Assembly: GCA_041753075.1 (NCBI GenBank)
Contig: JBGSVE010000128.1
Coordinates: forward strand, 1 to 25,797
Source: UBA6163 sp041753075
Lineage (GTDB): Bacteria; Planctomycetota; Planctomycetia; Pirellulales; Pirellulaceae
DNA length: 25,797 nt
Reading direction: 5' to 3'
Below are positions 1 to 7,268 of this stretch, piece after piece; position 1 is the stretch's first letter, and the number at the start of each line of letters is the position of its first letter. The notes under the pieces are model-generated. The model saw nothing but the letters and a program-made list of their open reading frames with translations, was not told the origin of the DNA and did not search any database. Both the position numbers and the translations under genes were made by a program.

Positions 1-1
1 T

Positions 2-355
2 GCCGGTGGTCGCGGTGGCCGAAATGATCGCGACCACCGCAGCGATGAGCCAACGTCATACAGCACGCGAGTTCCCCGTAGCGATGTTCCGGCCGTTCCA
101 CTTAGCGATGCGATGGCCAAGGGTGACGAACCGCTTCGTTCCTTCGGCGATCTAATGCAATTCTTTAAGAAAGCCGCCCCCGAAGTGGTCGAGGTGCCGG
201 TCATTGACAGGTCCGCGACCGACAGGCCGGCGATCGACAAACCGGCCAGTGGGTCTGCGGATGAAACTGCCCCAACGCCGCCGCAATCGCAGGCCGAGCC
301 GACCGAGTCACTGGATTCGATTGAGGTAGCCGATGGAGCGACGCCGGGAACATGA
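2..355 (+). CDS. Unrecognised protein, C-terminal part only (5' end outside window)
   Basis: The frame is open from the left edge of the window to the TGA at 353-355, so only the last 117 codons are visible and the true start lies upstream. An ATG at 113 exists, but the reading continues upstream without a stop. The visible part starts with a Gly/Arg/Asp/Ser-rich stretch (AGGRGGRNDRDHRSD), as seen in disordered RNA-binding tails, then a short segment that could be helical (SFGDLMQFFKKAAPE), then a low-complexity Asp/Pro/Thr/Glu tail. The stop overlaps the ATG of the next gene (ATGA), so the two are probably co-translated. No catalytic motif is visible and I do not assign a family. An RGG-type RNA-binding tail is a guess from composition. 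Confidence 0.6.
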   Translation, partial: AGGRGGRNDRDHRSDEPTSYSTRVPRSDVPAVPLSDAMAKGDEPLRSFGDLMQFFKKAAPEVVEVPVIDRSATDRPAIDKPASGSADETAPTPPQSQAEPTESLDSIEVADGATPGT

Positions 356-840
356 GTGACGATTTCCAGCAACGATTGCGATCGGCGATTGAGCGTGGTG
401 AAAAGCGTGGTGAGCGTCGCGACGAGGCGGCGCGACAAACACAGTTGACCGAGGACGAGTTCAAACGCCTGCACACCAAGTATCGTTTGTCATTGTCCGA
501 TCGAATCGAGAAAGCAATCGATGGCGTCGCGCAAAACTTCCCCGGTTTTCGCAAAGAAACGCTGTATGGCGAAGTGGGCTGGGGAGCGGCCTGTTACCGG
601 GACGACCTGCTTGTTGACGCTGGTAAACGCACGAATCGATATAGCCGCTTTGAGATGACGATCCGTCCGCCAAACAGCTACCAAGTTTTGGAATTGAAAG
701 GCAAAGGCACAGTCGCGAACAAAGAACACTTCAATCGAACTCACTTTGTTCCGCTCCAGGAAGTTGACGAAGACGACTTCAAACGCCTGATCGAAACCTG
801 GACAATCGATTACGCCGAGTTCTATGCCTCAAAGCAGTAG
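352..840 (+). CDS. Hypothetical protein, 162 aa
   Basis: The ATG at 352 overlaps the preceding stop by 4 bp (ATGA), which supports both this start and co-expression with the upstream gene. The N-terminal third (about residues 1-45) is strongly charged and probably helical (repeated Arg/Glu, e.g. ERGEKRGERRDEAARQ). The rest looks like a compact mixed alpha/beta domain with a Gly/Trp-rich centre (GEVGWGAACYRDD) and an acidic C-terminus. There is no signal peptide or membrane segment, so it is probably cytoplasmic. I do not recognise the family. The downstream isomerase starts 11 bp after the stop, so all three genes could lie on one transcript. It could be an accessory partner of the upstream gene; that is inference from coupling only. 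Confidence 0.75.
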   Translation: MSDDFQQRLRSAIERGEKRGERRDEAARQTQLTEDEFKRLHTKYRLSLSDRIEKAIDGVAQNFPGFRKETLYGEVGWGAACYRDDLLVDAGKRTNRYSRFEMTIRPPNSYQVLELKGKGTVANKEHFNRTHFVPLQEVDEDDFKRLIETWTIDYAEFYASKQ

Positions 841-851
841 CCACCGCCTTC

Positions 852-1667
852 ATGAAATCTTGCATCACGATTAGCTTGGTCGAAGAGGCTCGCGGTGGAC
901 CGTTTGTTTTGTGGGGTGACTTGCCCAAATCAATCGCGACCGCTGCGACGCTAGGCTACGACGCGGTCGAGATCTTTCCCCCTGGACCCGAGGCGATCGA
1001 TGCGAAGTTGGTGAAGTCAATGCTCGCCGAGCACGGCCTATCGCTTGCCGCCGTCGGGACTGGTGCTGGTTGGGTCAAGCATCGACTGCAACTTGCCGAC
1101 CCCGATCCCGTAAAACGACTAAAGGCGATTGACTTCGTTCGCTCGATCATTGACATCGCTGGCCAGTTCGGCGCGTCGGCGATCATCGGTTCAATGCAAG
1201 GTCGCGCCGAGGGTAGCGTCAGTCATGCAGCGGCGCTGGATTATTTGGGCGAGGCACTCGACCAGCTTGGTGAACATGCTGAGCAATACAAAGCTCCGCT
1301 GTTATATGAGCCGCTCAATCGATACGAAACGAACCAAGTCAACACGGTTGCGGCGGGCGTCAATTTGTTGGCTGGCTTAGCGACGAAAAATGTCAAACTT
1401 CTGTGCGACTTGTTTCACATGCAAATCGAAGAAACCGACACGGCTGCGGCTTTGATCGAAGGTGGCCAGCATGTTGGGCATATTCACTTCGTCGACAGCA
1501 ACCGCCGTCCCGTCGGCTTGGGCCAAATGCAATACGCACCGATCATCGCGGCGCTGCGATCGATCGATTACCGCGGATATCTATCGGCCGAAGCGTTCCC
1601 GTATCCTGATCCCGCCGCGGCGGCAGAACAAACCATTGCCGCCTATCGTTATTGGACCGAACTGTAG
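852..1667 (+). CDS. Sugar isomerase/epimerase, hydroxypyruvate isomerase-like (xylose-isomerase-like TIM barrel)
   Basis: The 271-residue length and pattern fit the AP-endonuclease-2/xylose-isomerase-like TIM barrel family (PF01261), whose members move a carbonyl or invert a carbon on small sugars such as hydroxypyruvate, tagatose or fructose. The expected metal-binding set is present: Glu153 in LLYEPLNRYE, Asp186 in LLCDLFHM, His212 in HIHFVDSNR and Glu247 in LSAEAFPYP. The HIHFVDSNR and GLGQ motifs resemble those of hydroxypyruvate isomerases and related sugar epimerases. There is no signal peptide, so it is cytoplasmic. No Shine-Dalgarno is evident before the ATG; the frame and N-terminal beta strand support this start. 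The substrate cannot be decided from sequence. A conserved hairpin repeat lies 30 bp after the stop. Confidence 0.85.
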   Translation: MKSCITISLVEEARGGPFVLWGDLPKSIATAATLGYDAVEIFPPGPEAIDAKLVKSMLAEHGLSLAAVGTGAGWVKHRLQLADPDPVKRLKAIDFVRSIIDIAGQFGASAIIGSMQGRAEGSVSHAAALDYLGEALDQLGEHAEQYKAPLLYEPLNRYETNQVNTVAAGVNLLAGLATKNVKLLCDLFHMQIEETDTAAALIEGGQHVGHIHFVDSNRRPVGLGQMQYAPIIAALRSIDYRGYLSAEAFPYPDPAAAAEQTIAAYRYWTEL

Positions 1668-1696
1668 CGTTTCGGACTGGGTGTTCCCAAGTGTTT

Positions 1697-1716
1697 CACG
1701 ACGCTCCGCCGTCGTG
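1697..1716. repeat. Hairpin repeat element, copy 1
   Basis: Perfect 7-bp inverted repeat CACGACG / CGTCGTG around the 6-nt loop CTCCGC. It lies 30 bp downstream of the isomerase stop. The same loop and stem recur at 14431-14450 with the closing C:G pair replaced by T:A. No U-tract follows, so a simple Rho-independent terminator is unlikely. The remainder of the 1668-1802 spacer shows nothing else clear. Confidence 0.75.
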
Positions 1717-1802
1717 TCGGGAATTGGACTCAAGCGTTAAACTCGCTATCTTAACGGTTGAAATCGAATCACTCCTCGCCGTCCAAAACCGCTGCCTAGC
1801 TC

Positions 1803-2681
1803 ATGCCGTTCCCTGATTCAGTCGCCCATCTCGTTCAGCTCGATGTTCCGTTGGCGTCATACCTTTGGTTGGGTGTGGGTGGGCCCGCAAGATATTACGC
1901 CGAGCCGACCACTCGCGACGAACTCTTGACGCTCGTGCATGCCGCCATCCAAAGTTCGGTACCGATCCGCATTCTCGGTGGTGGCAGCAATGTGCTGGCG
2001 CGCGAAGCTGGCTTTGACGGGTTGGTGATGTCCATGAGCGCGGCGGCCTTGTCGTCGGTTACGGTTAATGACACGCGTTTGACCGCCGGTGGCGGCGCAA
2101 AATTGGCGCACGTGGTGACCCATGCGGTTGGTGCTGGGCTTGGCGGGCTCGAGCATTTGTTGGGCATCCCCGGAACGATTGCCGGTGCGGTGGTCGGCAA
2201 TGCGAGCGCCGATGGCCGCGACATTGGCAGCGTCACGGCCGAGATTGAGGTGGTTCACCACGATGGAACGATTGCCAAGATCCGCGGTGACGAAGCGCAA
2301 TTTTCTCACCGCCGATCTGAATTAGGCGGAATGATCGTGCTGCAGTCCACATTTCAGCTCGATCGCCGTGAAACCGCCGCGTTGACAAAACGAATGCAAA
2401 AATTGTGGATCGTTCGCGGCGCGGCGCGGCCTCGCGGGGTAATGCGAATTGCCATGCCGTTTATCGACCCCGACGGTTTCACGGCTGAAAGCCTGATTGC
2501 CGACATCGGGTTGGCCGGAATTCGTGAGGGCGGTATGTCGCTCAGCAGTGAACACCCCCATTTTTTGGTGGCTGACGATTCGGCAACCAGCGCCGATTGC
2601 CTGAAATTGATCCAGCGGGTTCGCGAACAGGTGCTATTGCAGACCGGGATCGACTTGCAGACAAACCTGCAAATCTGGTAA
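1803..2681 (+). CDS. murB: MurB-like protein (UDP-N-acetylenolpyruvoylglucosamine reductase family) with substituted catalytic residues
   Basis: MurB uses FAD and NADPH to reduce UDP-GlcNAc-enolpyruvate to UDP-MurNAc, the second committed step of peptidoglycan synthesis. The 292-residue protein has the family layout. An FAD-binding domain carries LGVGGPARYY (about 23-32), GGGSNVL (59-65) and GIPGTIAGAVVGNAS (121-135). A C-terminal MurB domain carries LIADIGLAGIREGG (231-244) and EHPHFLV (250-256), matching the usual LIExAGLKG and KHANFIV blocks. The three catalytic positions differ from the family: the Tyr of the YR motif is His169 (Arg170 kept), the GSxFKNP block with the catalytic Ser reads AMPFIDP (Met218 in place of Ser), and the final Glu of LExEV is Asn288. 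FAD binding looks intact but reduction may not be. The position before an FtsQ-like gene matches a division/cell-wall cluster and supports orthology to MurB. Confidence 0.85.
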   Translation: MPFPDSVAHLVQLDVPLASYLWLGVGGPARYYAEPTTRDELLTLVHAAIQSSVPIRILGGGSNVLAREAGFDGLVMSMSAAALSSVTVNDTRLTAGGGAKLAHVVTHAVGAGLGGLEHLLGIPGTIAGAVVGNASADGRDIGSVTAEIEVVHHDGTIAKIRGDEAQFSHRRSELGGMIVLQSTFQLDRRETAALTKRMQKLWIVRGAARPRGVMRIAMPFIDPDGFTAESLIADIGLAGIREGGMSLSSEHPHFLVADDSATSADCLKLIQRVREQVLLQTGIDLQTNLQIW

Positions 2682-2750
2682 GCCTTGAGTGTGAATTGAA
2701 AATCGCTTGCGCGAGCGAGTGAGGCGACCCATCGCAAGAACGGATTACGC

Positions 2751-3638
2751 GTGAAGGGTGACGATCGACAGCATTCGGCGACGCATCCCGTTCGCGGGTT
2801 ATTGCAACGGCTGGTGCGTGCGCCGGCGGCTTGGGCAATGATTTGGCCGGCGGCATTGGTCCTGGGCGGATACGTCGCCTGGCATCGCTGGGGAGCCGAC
2901 CATATCTCCAAAAAATACTACGGCGTCGATCCGGCGAAAATACACATCACGCAGAAGCCGGATTACATCACCACAGACATCGCCAAGACGGTGTTTAGCG
3001 ATTCGCGTCTGGACCAATTGTCGTTGCTCGATTCAGCGGCGGCGGCACACATCGCATCGGCGTTTTCGTTTCATCCCTGGGTGCGGCGGGTTGTGGGTGT
3101 AAGAAAATTGCCCGGCGGCGAAGTCGACGTTTTTTTGCAGTACCGTCGTCCGGTCGCGATGGTGTTTGTCATAAGCCGCCATCCGGAAATCAAAGGTCGG
3201 TCGTTCTTTGCGGTGGATGAGGACGGTGTACTACTGCCAACCAAAGAATTCTCGCGCGATGAAACCATGAAATACCTGCACATCGAGGTTCCCGATGTTT
3301 ACCCAACCGGTGGCGTTGGGTCATCGTTCGGTGATCCAAGAGTCAACGGCGCGGCGAAGATTGCGGCCGTGATCGAACCGGTTCGCCAGCCACTCAAACT
3401 GCAAAGCATTCGACTTGACGATACTTCGCGAACGGCACCCGTACCGCAATACAATTTTTCGACCACCGATGGTCGCGAATTTTTCTGGGGCAGCGCACCG
3501 GGCCAAGAACAATACGGCGAAGCAAAAAGCGATGCGAAAATTCGCTTAATGGTTGAGCGGATGGCAACCCACAGCCCGAGCGAAAATGCGATCACAGATA
3601 ACAATCGATCGCCGTCGCGGCCAGCAACAACACGCTGA
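2751..3638 (+). CDS. ftsQ: FtsQ-like division protein (POTRA domain)
   Basis: The layout is that of FtsQ/DivIB: a basic cytoplasmic N-terminus (1-26), one membrane segment (about 27-44, AWAMIWPAALVLGGYVAW) and an extracytoplasmic region. A POTRA-like part (about 60-140) contains FHPWVRRVVGVRKLPGG followed by VDVFLQYRRPVAMV, the typical pattern of a POTRA end and beta strand. The FtsQ beta domain follows with FFAVDEDGVLLP. Length 295 aa is normal. FtsQ scaffolds the FtsB/FtsL subcomplex of the divisome. The start is GTG; no better ATG lies in frame before the membrane segment and there is no clear Shine-Dalgarno. It lies 69 bp after the MurB homologue, consistent with murB-ftsQ order in division clusters. 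The 3' end overlaps the convergent prenyltransferase gene by 47 bp. Low sequence identity is normal for FtsQ, so the call rests on architecture and context. Confidence 0.7.
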   Translation: MKGDDRQHSATHPVRGLLQRLVRAPAAWAMIWPAALVLGGYVAWHRWGADHISKKYYGVDPAKIHITQKPDYITTDIAKTVFSDSRLDQLSLLDSAAAAHIASAFSFHPWVRRVVGVRKLPGGEVDVFLQYRRPVAMVFVISRHPEIKGRSFFAVDEDGVLLPTKEFSRDETMKYLHIEVPDVYPTGGVGSSFGDPRVNGAAKIAAVIEPVRQPLKLQSIRLDDTSRTAPVPQYNFSTTDGREFFWGSAPGQEQYGEAKSDAKIRLMVERMATHSPSENAITDNNRSPSRPATTR

Positions 3639-4515
3639 TGGTTGCATTGACATTGAAAAACGCAACATTCACACGCTCCAGATCGTCCGGGCGAACGAGG
3701 CGATGTTGGTACACCAGCAAACCCGCGATCACCGACAACGCAATTGCGTAGGGCCATCCCAGTCCCAGCAGCGGTGCCGCCGCGGGCAAAAAGCATAGAC
3801 AAGCCCACGTCATCCCATGCAGCCACGACGCCATCCTAAGAGCCGTCGCCACACCAAACTTGGCCGGGATACTGTGCAGTCCAGCGGAGCGATCAAAACT
3901 TGCGTCTTGGCACGCGTAGATAATGTCGAAACCGCAGACCCAGGTCGCGACGGACGCGGCCAAAATTATCGGCGCGGTTAAGTCATCCAGCCAATGAGTC
4001 CGTGTCAGCCCGCGCAGCGCCACCCAAACGCAAAGTGGTGCCAACGCCAACGCCACGCCCAACCAGGCATGGGCTGCGGCGGTAAAACGTTTGGCCAGAC
4101 TGTAGCCGAGCAAAAACAACATCACCGGAACCGACGCCAGCATGGGCAGCCGATTCGGTAGGAATAATAACGTTGACCCGACAAACGCGATGATGCAAAC
4201 GATCAAGAGCACCATCGCTTCCAGACGCGAGACGGCACCGCGCGGCAGGTGCCGCGAATGCGTGCGCGGGTTGGCGGCATCAATGTGATGGTCGACCAGC
4301 CGATTAAATGCCATCGCCGCCGTTCGCGCGAACACCATGCACAACAAAATACCAACCGCTTGGCGTACGCCGATGTCGATGTGCGTGCCATCAGGCAGCG
4401 GCATTGTGACCGCCATGATTGCCGCCATAATCGCAAACGGCAACGCAAAGATCGTGTGTGAAAACCTCACCAGGCCAAGCAGATTTTGTGCTTTATCCTT
4501 GACCGCCGACATCAC
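3592..4515 (-). CDS. ubiA: UbiA-family polyprenyltransferase (quinone biosynthesis; MqnP/UbiA-like)
   Basis: Integral membrane prenyltransferase that attaches a polyprenyl chain to an aromatic acceptor. The two Asp-rich motifs that bind Mg-diphosphate are visible: NRLVDHHID (residues 71-79) and DASFDRSAG (204-212). About eight hydrophobic segments surround them, and the length (307 aa) is typical. It overlaps ubiX: the ubiX stop lies at 4514-4512, and this gene starts either at GTG 4515 or at the immediately following ATG 4512. Grouping with UbiX and UbiE/MenG on the same strand points to quinone synthesis. Pairing of a UbiA homologue with a UbiX homologue fits the proposed late futalosine steps (MqnP with the MqnM/UbiX and MqnL/UbiD decarboxylase pair) as well as ubiquinone synthesis. 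Planctomycetes generally use menaquinone, so I favour the former. The 3' end overlaps the FtsQ-like gene. Confidence 0.85.
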   Translation of the reverse strand: MMSAVKDKAQNLLGLVRFSHTIFALPFAIMAAIMAVTMPLPDGTHIDIGVRQAVGILLCMVFARTAAMAFNRLVDHHIDAANPRTHSRHLPRGAVSRLEAMVLLIVCIIAFVGSTLLFLPNRLPMLASVPVMLFLLGYSLAKRFTAAAHAWLGVALALAPLCVWVALRGLTRTHWLDDLTAPIILAASVATWVCGFDIIYACQDASFDRSAGLHSIPAKFGVATALRMASWLHGMTWACLCFLPAAAPLLGLGWPYAIALSVIAGLLVYQHRLVRPDDLERVNVAFFNVNATISVLLLAATAIDCYL

Positions 4516-5147
4516 TCACCCCATCGGCGAATCGATTTGTTATCGACGCCAACTTGATCAAGAATTCGGCCGACCACGAAATCGACCAACGAATCCAGAC
4601 TGTCCACGCCGTGATACCACCCAGGCATTGCGGGCAAAATCACCGCTCCCGCCGCCGCCAAGCGTTGCATATTTTCCAGCGCGAATACTGATAACGGAGT
4701 CTCCCGCGGAACCAACACCAACTTGCGGTGCTCCTTTAAATGAACCTCGGCGGCGCGCTGGATCAAGTTGCTCGATGTAGCGTGCGCGATGCCGGCCAAT
4801 GTCGAACCACTGCAGGGACAGACGATCATCGCCGACGTCAAAAACGAGCCGCTGGCGATTGGCGTCATGTAGTCTTCGTAGTGGTGATAATGCAGGTGCG
4901 ATTGATGCTCGCTGGTCAGCGTAAACGGACTTCGCTGCGACCACGGCGGCTTGTATTCAACGAACGGCTGTGGATCAAAGCGTGACAACGAAAGCGCGAC
5001 ATCAAGCTCTTGCTTAACAACGGCAACACCCGACGGGCTGACCGTGACATGGACATCCGCACCGCTTTCTAATAGAGCAGCCAAGAGACGCGACGAATAA
5101 ATCGCGCCGCTGGCACCCGTAATCGCAAGTACGTAACAAGCAGTCAT
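4512..5147 (-). CDS. ubiX: Flavin prenyltransferase UbiX
   Basis: UbiX joins dimethylallyl phosphate to FMN to make prenylated FMN, the cofactor of UbiD-type decarboxylases. Visible signatures are the N-terminal flavin-binding AITGASGA (8-15), the VCPCSGSTLAGIAH block (109-122), NLIQRAAEVHLKEHRKL (127-143) and the hallmark VPRETPLS (146-153). At 211 aa it is of usual size, with a His/Tyr-rich insertion around 80-93 before the IASGSF motif. The start ATG overlaps the stop of the upstream methyltransferase (ATGA), and its stop overlaps the prenyltransferase start, so the three genes form a tightly coupled operon. The UbiD partner that would need the cofactor is not in this window. Confidence 0.93.
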   Translation of the reverse strand: MTACYVLAITGASGAIYSSRLLAALLESGADVHVTVSPSGVAVVKQELDVALSLSRFDPQPFVEYKPPWSQRSPFTLTSEHQSHLHYHHYEDYMTPIASGSFLTSAMIVCPCSGSTLAGIAHATSSNLIQRAAEVHLKEHRKLVLVPRETPLSVFALENMQRLAAAGAVILPAMPGWYHGVDSLDSLVDFVVGRILDQVGVDNKSIRRWGE

Positions 5148-5887
5148 GGTTTGAAGCCTGTATAGATACTAGCCACACCGAACGTCAACGGACGGAAACT
5201 AGCGCGCACCAATCCGGCCGCCGTCATGCGATCAACCAGACGCTTGCCATCGGGAAACTGGCCCACGGATTTTTGCAGGTAACGATACGCCTCCTTGTCA
5301 TTCTTCGCCAGCGCATTGCCGATTCGCGGCAGTACGTTTGCGAAATAGAAGCCATAAACTTGACGCCAGATCGGCAACGTCGGCTTGGAAAATTCCAGTA
5401 CCAAGACCTGGCCACCTGGCTTGCAAACACGAGTCATCTCCGTCAGTCCGCGATCCGTGTCGGCGACATTGCGAAGGCCAAACGCGACGGTAACGCATTG
5501 AAACGTATCGTCGGCGAACGGCAGCGATTGCGAATCGGCTTCAAAAAAACCAATCTGATTCGCTTTGTCTCGCTTCGTCGCCTGCGACTTGTCGCGTGCG
5601 ATTCGCAGCATCGCTCCGCAAAAATCGCTGCCGACGATGGTAATTTCGCCGCCGGTTCTTCGTTGGACTGCCAAGGCCAAGTCGCCGGTGCCGGTGCAGA
5701 CATCAAGAATCGGAGCCGAATTATTAATCTCCAAACTCTTGACTGCCATCCAACGCCAATACTTGTCAATGTTAAGCGATAACAGATGATTCATCACGTC
5801 ATATCGCGGTGCAACTTGGCGAAACATGTCGCGGACGCGGCGACCGCTCTTATCGACCGGTTCTTGAATCTCAGCCGTTGACAACAT
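5144..5887 (-). CDS. ubiE: Demethylmenaquinone methyltransferase (UbiE/MenG)
   Basis: SAM-dependent C-methyltransferase for the last step of menaquinone (or a step of ubiquinone) synthesis. With the start at ATG 5887 the protein has 247 residues, normal for the family. It shows UbiE signature 1 (YDVMNHLLSLN from residue 29), the SAM motif LDVCTGTGD (61-69), the aspartate-containing post-I segment VGSDFCGAML, signature 2 RVCKPGG (153-159) and FGLRN. The frame stays open upstream to 6049, but those extra residues (Cys/Gly-rich, ending PLPITLP) do not look like family sequence, so I chose 5887. A somewhat longer form cannot be excluded. The stop overlaps the ubiX start by 4 bp, and a gap of 161 bp separates the start from the DUF1559 gene stop. 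Confidence 0.92.
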   Translation of the reverse strand: MLSTAEIQEPVDKSGRRVRDMFRQVAPRYDVMNHLLSLNIDKYWRWMAVKSLEINNSAPILDVCTGTGDLALAVQRRTGGEITIVGSDFCGAMLRIARDKSQATKRDKANQIGFFEADSQSLPFADDTFQCVTVAFGLRNVADTDRGLTEMTRVCKPGGQVLVLEFSKPTLPIWRQVYGFYFANVLPRIGNALAKNDKEAYRYLQKSVGQFPDGKRLVDRMTAAGLVRASFRPLTFGVASIYTGFKP

Positions 5888-6048
5888 TTCAGGCAGCGTG
5901 ATGGGCAGCGGTAGTTGGGGCACAAAAGGTGATCTTGGCACATGTGTGTACGTCGAACATCCGTATCTTATCAGAACCGCAAACGGCCATCCTTCGCCAC
6001 AGCCCGACCCACAATTCACCGATTTGGTCCGGCCGCCTATCCAGATCA

Positions 6049-7059
6049 CTAACGGTTTTCGCTCACGACTTCATGCCCGTTACGAGTCCCCAATGCTCGC
6101 CAAATGACCAAGTCGATCGACTCGGTAACGCTTGCCACGGAACCATCGAGTCGAGCTGAGTGCACCAACCCCACATGGAAGCTGCGTGACGTGATTGCGG
6201 CGTATGTCGGATTACCGGTGTTGCCGTTTTTGCCTTCTTGCCATGAGTTGTAATCGACATCAAGCTCGGCACCGGACACGGTTTGCATTACCCTCGTTCC
6301 CGGCGTCATTGTCGTCGTAAAGCCGGTGTGATGAACGCGACCATCGGGCCATTCAGTGTGCCCGGTGTCTTTGAAATCGGGCGCTGACGGCACGATCGTT
6401 AATAACGTCGCCAAGTCGGCGGGCACTGCCGTCGTCGGCGGCCCACCATTGCGACGATAGGGCGTCCAGGCTTTGACCTCGGCGACCAACAAGGTGTTCG
6501 AACTTCCGTCCAAGCAATCGCGGAATCCCAAAAAAGCGTTGGGGTAGAACATCCCATCACCGCCACGTTTGTTTTGCGGATCAAAGACAAACCAGCTACC
6601 AAAATTGAAACCATACGTTGTCGGATAAAGCTTGGCTCGACCACCCCCGGGATCACGTACTTGGTCGCTGCCCGGATCGCTCGGGCACGAATAGGCGGGA
6701 ACCTTTAGATTATCAATCGCCTCCTGGAAATCCCAAGCGACCGACAGATCGACTTTCTCGTACAAGCTGCCCTGCTCGAGATAAGGTAGAATCCGTCCGT
6801 GAACTCCCCACGACCCGTTGTTGCCGGTGGCGTTGACGGCCAAGTTGACAATTGCCGACGGTGGTAAGTGATCATAAACGCTGTGGTAGTTATGGCATGC
6901 CAGCGCGACTTGTTTGAGGTTGTTTTGGCATTGCATTCGCCTTGCTGCTTCACGCGCGGATTGGACCGCCGGTAAGAGCAACCCGACCATCACGCCGATG
7001 ATTGCAATCACTACCAATAACTCGACCAACGTAAACCCGTGAAGAATTTGCTTACCCAT
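6049..7059 (-). CDS. DUF1559 protein with prepilin-type N-terminus
   Basis: The N-terminus is a type IV pilin/pseudopilin leader: MGKQILHG then FTLVELLVVIAIIGVMVG, with the conserved Glu five residues after the predicted prepilin peptidase site (after Gly8) and one long hydrophobic helix (9-33). Next comes the block SAREAARRMQCQNNLKQVALACHNYH, characteristic of planctomycete DUF1559 proteins, then a beta-rich domain. The C-terminus ends with the family pattern SFHVGLVHSARLDGSV and IWRALGTRNGHEVV. Length 336 aa is typical. Planctomycetes carry many copies; they are thought to form secreted pseudopilin-like structures, but the function is not established. It lies upstream of the quinone operon on the same strand and is divergent from the histidine kinase, sharing a 209-bp spacer. 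Confidence 0.92.
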   Translation of the reverse strand: MGKQILHGFTLVELLVVIAIIGVMVGLLLPAVQSAREAARRMQCQNNLKQVALACHNYHSVYDHLPPSAIVNLAVNATGNNGSWGVHGRILPYLEQGSLYEKVDLSVAWDFQEAIDNLKVPAYSCPSDPGSDQVRDPGGGRAKLYPTTYGFNFGSWFVFDPQNKRGGDGMFYPNAFLGFRDCLDGSSNTLLVAEVKAWTPYRRNGGPPTTAVPADLATLLTIVPSAPDFKDTGHTEWPDGRVHHTGFTTTMTPGTRVMQTVSGAELDVDYNSWQEGKNGNTGNPTYAAITSRSFHVGLVHSARLDGSVASVTESIDLVIWRALGTRNGHEVVSENR

Positions 7060-7090
7060 GCCACCAACCTAATGCGAGGAGCGAACCGTA

Positions 7091-7111
7091 GTGCTCGATA
7101 CCGGCGAGCAC
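7091..7111. repeat. Inverted repeat in the DUF1559/histidine kinase divergent spacer
   Basis: Perfect 7-bp dyad GTGCTCG / CGAGCAC with a 7-nt loop (ATACCGG), located 32 bp upstream of the DUF1559 start codon. It could be a regulator-binding site or a hairpin in the 5' leader. A second weaker dyad (TTCACC / GGTGAA) lies near 7207-7224. No clear -24/-12 sigma-54 promoter was found by eye in this spacer. Confidence 0.5.
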
Positions 7112-7268
7112 ACCTAACACTCGCCATTAGCATTCGTCGTGCCGTTGGGAAAAGAGGCCAAATCTCGCTTTGCAATTACGCAGATTGCTGCGTTGGTGGC
7201 GACGTTTTCACCATCGGCGGTGAAGTTTTCGTCGCTGGCACCGCGATATTTCTTCAACGGATAATTGG

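Noticed and set aside
2354..2911. 185-codon minus-strand frame opposite murB and ftsQ
   Set aside because: It covers parts of two well-supported genes on the other strand and its translation shows no domain pattern.
5888..6049. N-terminal extension of the UbiE/MenG frame up to 6049
   Set aside because: The extra 54 codons are Cys/Gly/Pro-rich and unlike the family, while the ATG at 5887 gives a normal-length enzyme.
7060..7268. Sigma-54 (-24/-12) promoter for the DUF1559 gene
   Set aside because: The best candidate on the minus strand (TGGCCT followed by CTTTTCC) lacks the GC at -12.
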